Source of the DNA: CAZOMR01 sp964580655
GTDB taxonomy: Bacteria; RBG-13-61-14; CAZOMR01
Direction: 5' to 3'
Assembly (NCBI GenBank): GCA_964580655.1
Contig: CAZOMR010000180.1
Coordinates: forward strand, 1-7,055
Length of the DNA: 7,055 bases
A program made the position numbers and the translations under genes. Positions 5,531-7,055 of the stretch are shown piece after piece. The notes beneath the pieces are model-generated. The model saw only the letters and a program-made list of their open reading frames with translations, did no database searches and was not told the DNA's origin. Each line of letters opens with the position of its first letter. Within the stretch, counting starts at the first letter, position 1.

Positions 5531-6916
5531 TTGACATCAAAAATCCAGATTCTAATCATAGACGATGAAGAGAATATGCGGCACATGCTGAGCGTTCTCC
5601 TCAAGGATGCAGGGTATGAGTGCGACGCCGCGGCCAACGGCGAGGAAGCGCTTAAGGCTTTTGAGCATAATGTCTATGATTTCGTGCTTTGCGATATACG
5701 CATGCCCAGGATGGACGGAGCACGGCTCTTGCAGGAGATGAAGAAACGCGGAATCCCGGCCACGGTGATTATGATGAGTGCTTACGGCACAGAGGACACA
5801 GCGATCGAGGCCATGAAGCTAGGAGCATATGATTATATCTCCAAGCCTTTTCGCTCAGACGAGGTGATCCTCACCCTTCGCAAGGCCGAGGAAAGGGAGC
5901 GCCTGATAAAGGAGAATGTGATCCTACGCAGGGAACTGCGCCGGGAATACAGCTTTCACAATATCCTGACCAAGAGCCCGAGGATGCTGGAGATATTAGA
6001 AACGATCAAGAAAATCGCTGAGTATAAGTCAACTGTTCTGATCACCGGGGAAAGCGGCACCGGCAAGGAGTTGATCGCCCGTGCTATTCATTACTCCAGC
6101 CTCCGTGCGGACGGGCCGTTTGTCCCGGTCAACTGCGGCGCGATTCCGGAAAATCTGCTTGAGAGCGAGCTCTTTGGGCATCTCAAAGGAGCCTTTACAG
6201 ACGCAAGCTACAGCAAGAAGGGCCTGTTCGAGGAAGCGGATTCAGGAACCCTGTTTCTGGATGAAATCGGGGAGCTTCCGCTTTTCCTGCAAGTGAAACT
6301 CCTGCGTGCGCTTCAGGAAGAGGAAATCCGCCGTGTCGGGGATGCTCGGGCGATCCCGGTGGATGTCCGGATCATTGCGGCCAGCATCCGCAATCTGGCA
6401 CAGGAGGTCAAGGAGGAGAGATTTCGCGGGGACTTGTTTTATCGGCTGAATGTGCTATCCCTGCATCTGCCCCCTTTGCGGGAGCGCCGCGAGGACATAC
6501 CGCTGTTAGTGAAGAGCTTTATTCATCGCTACAACGACCGACTGCATAAGGATATCAAGGGCATCAGCAAAGAGGCCCTGTCTGCTATCTTCGATCACCC
6601 CTGGGAAGGAAATGTGCGCGAACTGGAGAACGCAATAGAACGGGCACTGGCCCTGGCCGAGGGAGACAAAATAGAATTGGGAGACCTACCTGCTCATGTC
6701 CGCGAGCCCGAGCCGGAGGGAGAAATGATCTTGCCTCCACATGAACTCAGCATCAAGAAGATGTCGCGGCAGATGGAGAAGGAGCTAATCCGGAGGGCCT
6801 TGCAGAAAAGCGGGGGCAACCGCACCCAGGCCGCAAAGATGCTGGAGATCAGCCATCGTGCCCTGCTTTATAAGATCAAGGCTTATGGCCTGGCAAGGGT
6901 AGGGGCCAAGAAGTAG
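5531..6916 (+). CDS. NtrC-family sigma-54-dependent response regulator
   Basis: This encodes 461 residues from TTG 5531, the normal length for the family. The receiver domain (about 4-120) has acidic residues D11/D12, phosphoacceptor D55 in CDIRMP (54-59), switch residue S83 and K105. A linker leads to the AAA+ domain (about 145-385): Walker A GESGTGKE (173-180), the sigma-54 contact loop as GAFTDA (220-225) where GAFTGA is the consensus, Walker B GTLFLDEIGELP (239-250), the arginine-rich ERFRGDLFYRLNV segment (296-308), and sensor II in WEGNVREL (358-365). A Fis-type helix-turn-helix closes the protein (about 419-454; GGNRTQAAKMLEISHRALLYKI). It is expected to be phosphorylated by the adjacent kinase, bind enhancer sites and open sigma-54 promoters by ATP hydrolysis. 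Its targets are not visible here. Neighbouring prepilin peptidase suggests PilR-like control of pili, but ZraR/AtoC-type annotation is equally compatible. Confidence 0.95.
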   Translation: MTSKIQILIIDDEENMRHMLSVLLKDAGYECDAAANGEEALKAFEHNVYDFVLCDIRMPRMDGARLLQEMKKRGIPATVIMMSAYGTEDTAIEAMKLGAYDYISKPFRSDEVILTLRKAEERERLIKENVILRRELRREYSFHNILTKSPRMLEILETIKKIAEYKSTVLITGESGTGKELIARAIHYSSLRADGPFVPVNCGAIPENLLESELFGHLKGAFTDASYSKKGLFEEADSGTLFLDEIGELPLFLQVKLLRALQEEEIRRVGDARAIPVDVRIIAASIRNLAQEVKEERFRGDLFYRLNVLSLHLPPLRERREDIPLLVKSFIHRYNDRLHKDIKGISKEALSAIFDHPWEGNVRELENAIERALALAEGDKIELGDLPAHVREPEPEGEMILPPHELSIKKMSRQMEKELIRRALQKSGGNRTQAAKMLEISHRALLYKIKAYGLARVGAKK

Positions 6917-6959
6917 ACTTTAAAATATTCTGTTACCATGAAAGCGGGCTGTCCTCCAG

Positions 6960-6983
6960 AGACGGTTTGAGGTATAACCGTTT
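6960..6983. other. Inverted repeat across the transposase start codon
   Basis: ACGGTT (6962-6967) and AACCGT (6976-6981) are exact inverted complements, and the stem can extend two pairs outward with one G-U. The loop is 8 bases and the probable TTG initiator (6967-6969) begins in the left arm. A further ACGGTTTA lies at 7003-7010. It could limit translation of the transposase or be a recombination-related feature of the element's end. Chance is possible. Confidence 0.25.
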
Positions 6984-7055
6984 GGACGTACATGCAAGGA
7001 ACACGGTTTATGTGGTGCAGGATTCTGAAGGAAGGATATTGCATCGAGGGAGGGT
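6967..7055 (+). CDS. IS110-family transposase, N-terminal fragment (runs off window)
   Basis: The frame reads about 29 residues to the window edge. Residues YNRLDVHARNTVYVVQD, followed by SEGRILHRG, match the opening of IS110 transposases, where a first beta strand ends in the RuvC-like DEDD catalytic Asp within a LDVH/VDVH motif, then a second strand and an acidic turn. The family usually has Gly where this protein has Arg just before LDVH. The start is uncertain: TTG 6967 is the only ordinary initiator near the conserved part, with only weak AGAG pairing upstream. The frame stays open further upstream into the regulator gene but without family similarity. IS110 elements recombine through a bridge RNA encoded in a non-coding end. 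Only 50 bp separate this start from the regulator stop at 6916, little room for an upstream bridge RNA. Whether the gene is intact cannot be seen. Confidence 0.62.
   Translation, partial: MRYNRLDVHARNTVYVVQDSEGRILHRGR

Overview
The window reads as a chromosomal segment of a Gram-negative bacterium of moderate GC content. All supported genes are on the + strand. A type IV prepilin peptidase, an NtrC-type sigma-54 activator with its sensor kinase, surface-glycan type enzymes and intergenic DNA full of short repeats would suit an uncultivated Desulfobacterota-, Nitrospirota- or similar lineage. This taxonomic guess is inference; no marker gene is present.

Layout. Positions 1-285 are intergenic. 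They carry a striking array in strict 7-bp phase (79-162), a perfect 6-bp dyad (175-191), an extended -10-like box (199-207) and a second small 7-bp tandem repeat (221-236). A small gene follows (286-708): an N-terminal four-cysteine knuckle joined to a DUF1232/YkvA membrane domain. Positions 709-1043 form a second, AT-rich gap. It holds an imperfect inverted repeat, a third 7-bp repeat block (948-970) and three copies of ATCTGCG. From 1044 to 6916 five genes are packed with overlaps or gaps of at most 16 bp, so they are probably one operon. In order they encode an FAD-dependent amine-oxidase/UDP-galactopyranose-mutase-like flavoprotein, a GT4 glycosyltransferase, a prepilin peptidase, a HAMP sensor histidine kinase and an NtrC-family response regulator. 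At the right edge (about 6967-7055) the N-terminus of an IS110-family transposase begins and runs out of the window.

How the genes may work together. The first two operon genes look like sugar or lipid-linked glycan chemistry. The prepilin peptidase would mature type IV pilins or type II secretion pseudopilins. The kinase/regulator pair would activate sigma-54 promoters elsewhere, since I find no -24/-12 site here. The tight packing suggests co-expression of glycan synthesis, pilin or secretion processing and its regulator, as in PilS/PilR-type control, but no pilin or secretion gene is in the window to confirm this.

No clearly new multi-gene system is visible. The least ordinary signals are the long heptamer-phased array and its shorter relatives in both intergenic gaps, the in-frame repeat expansion inside the kinase HAMP domain, and the IS110 transposase start placed about 50 bp behind the regulator gene.
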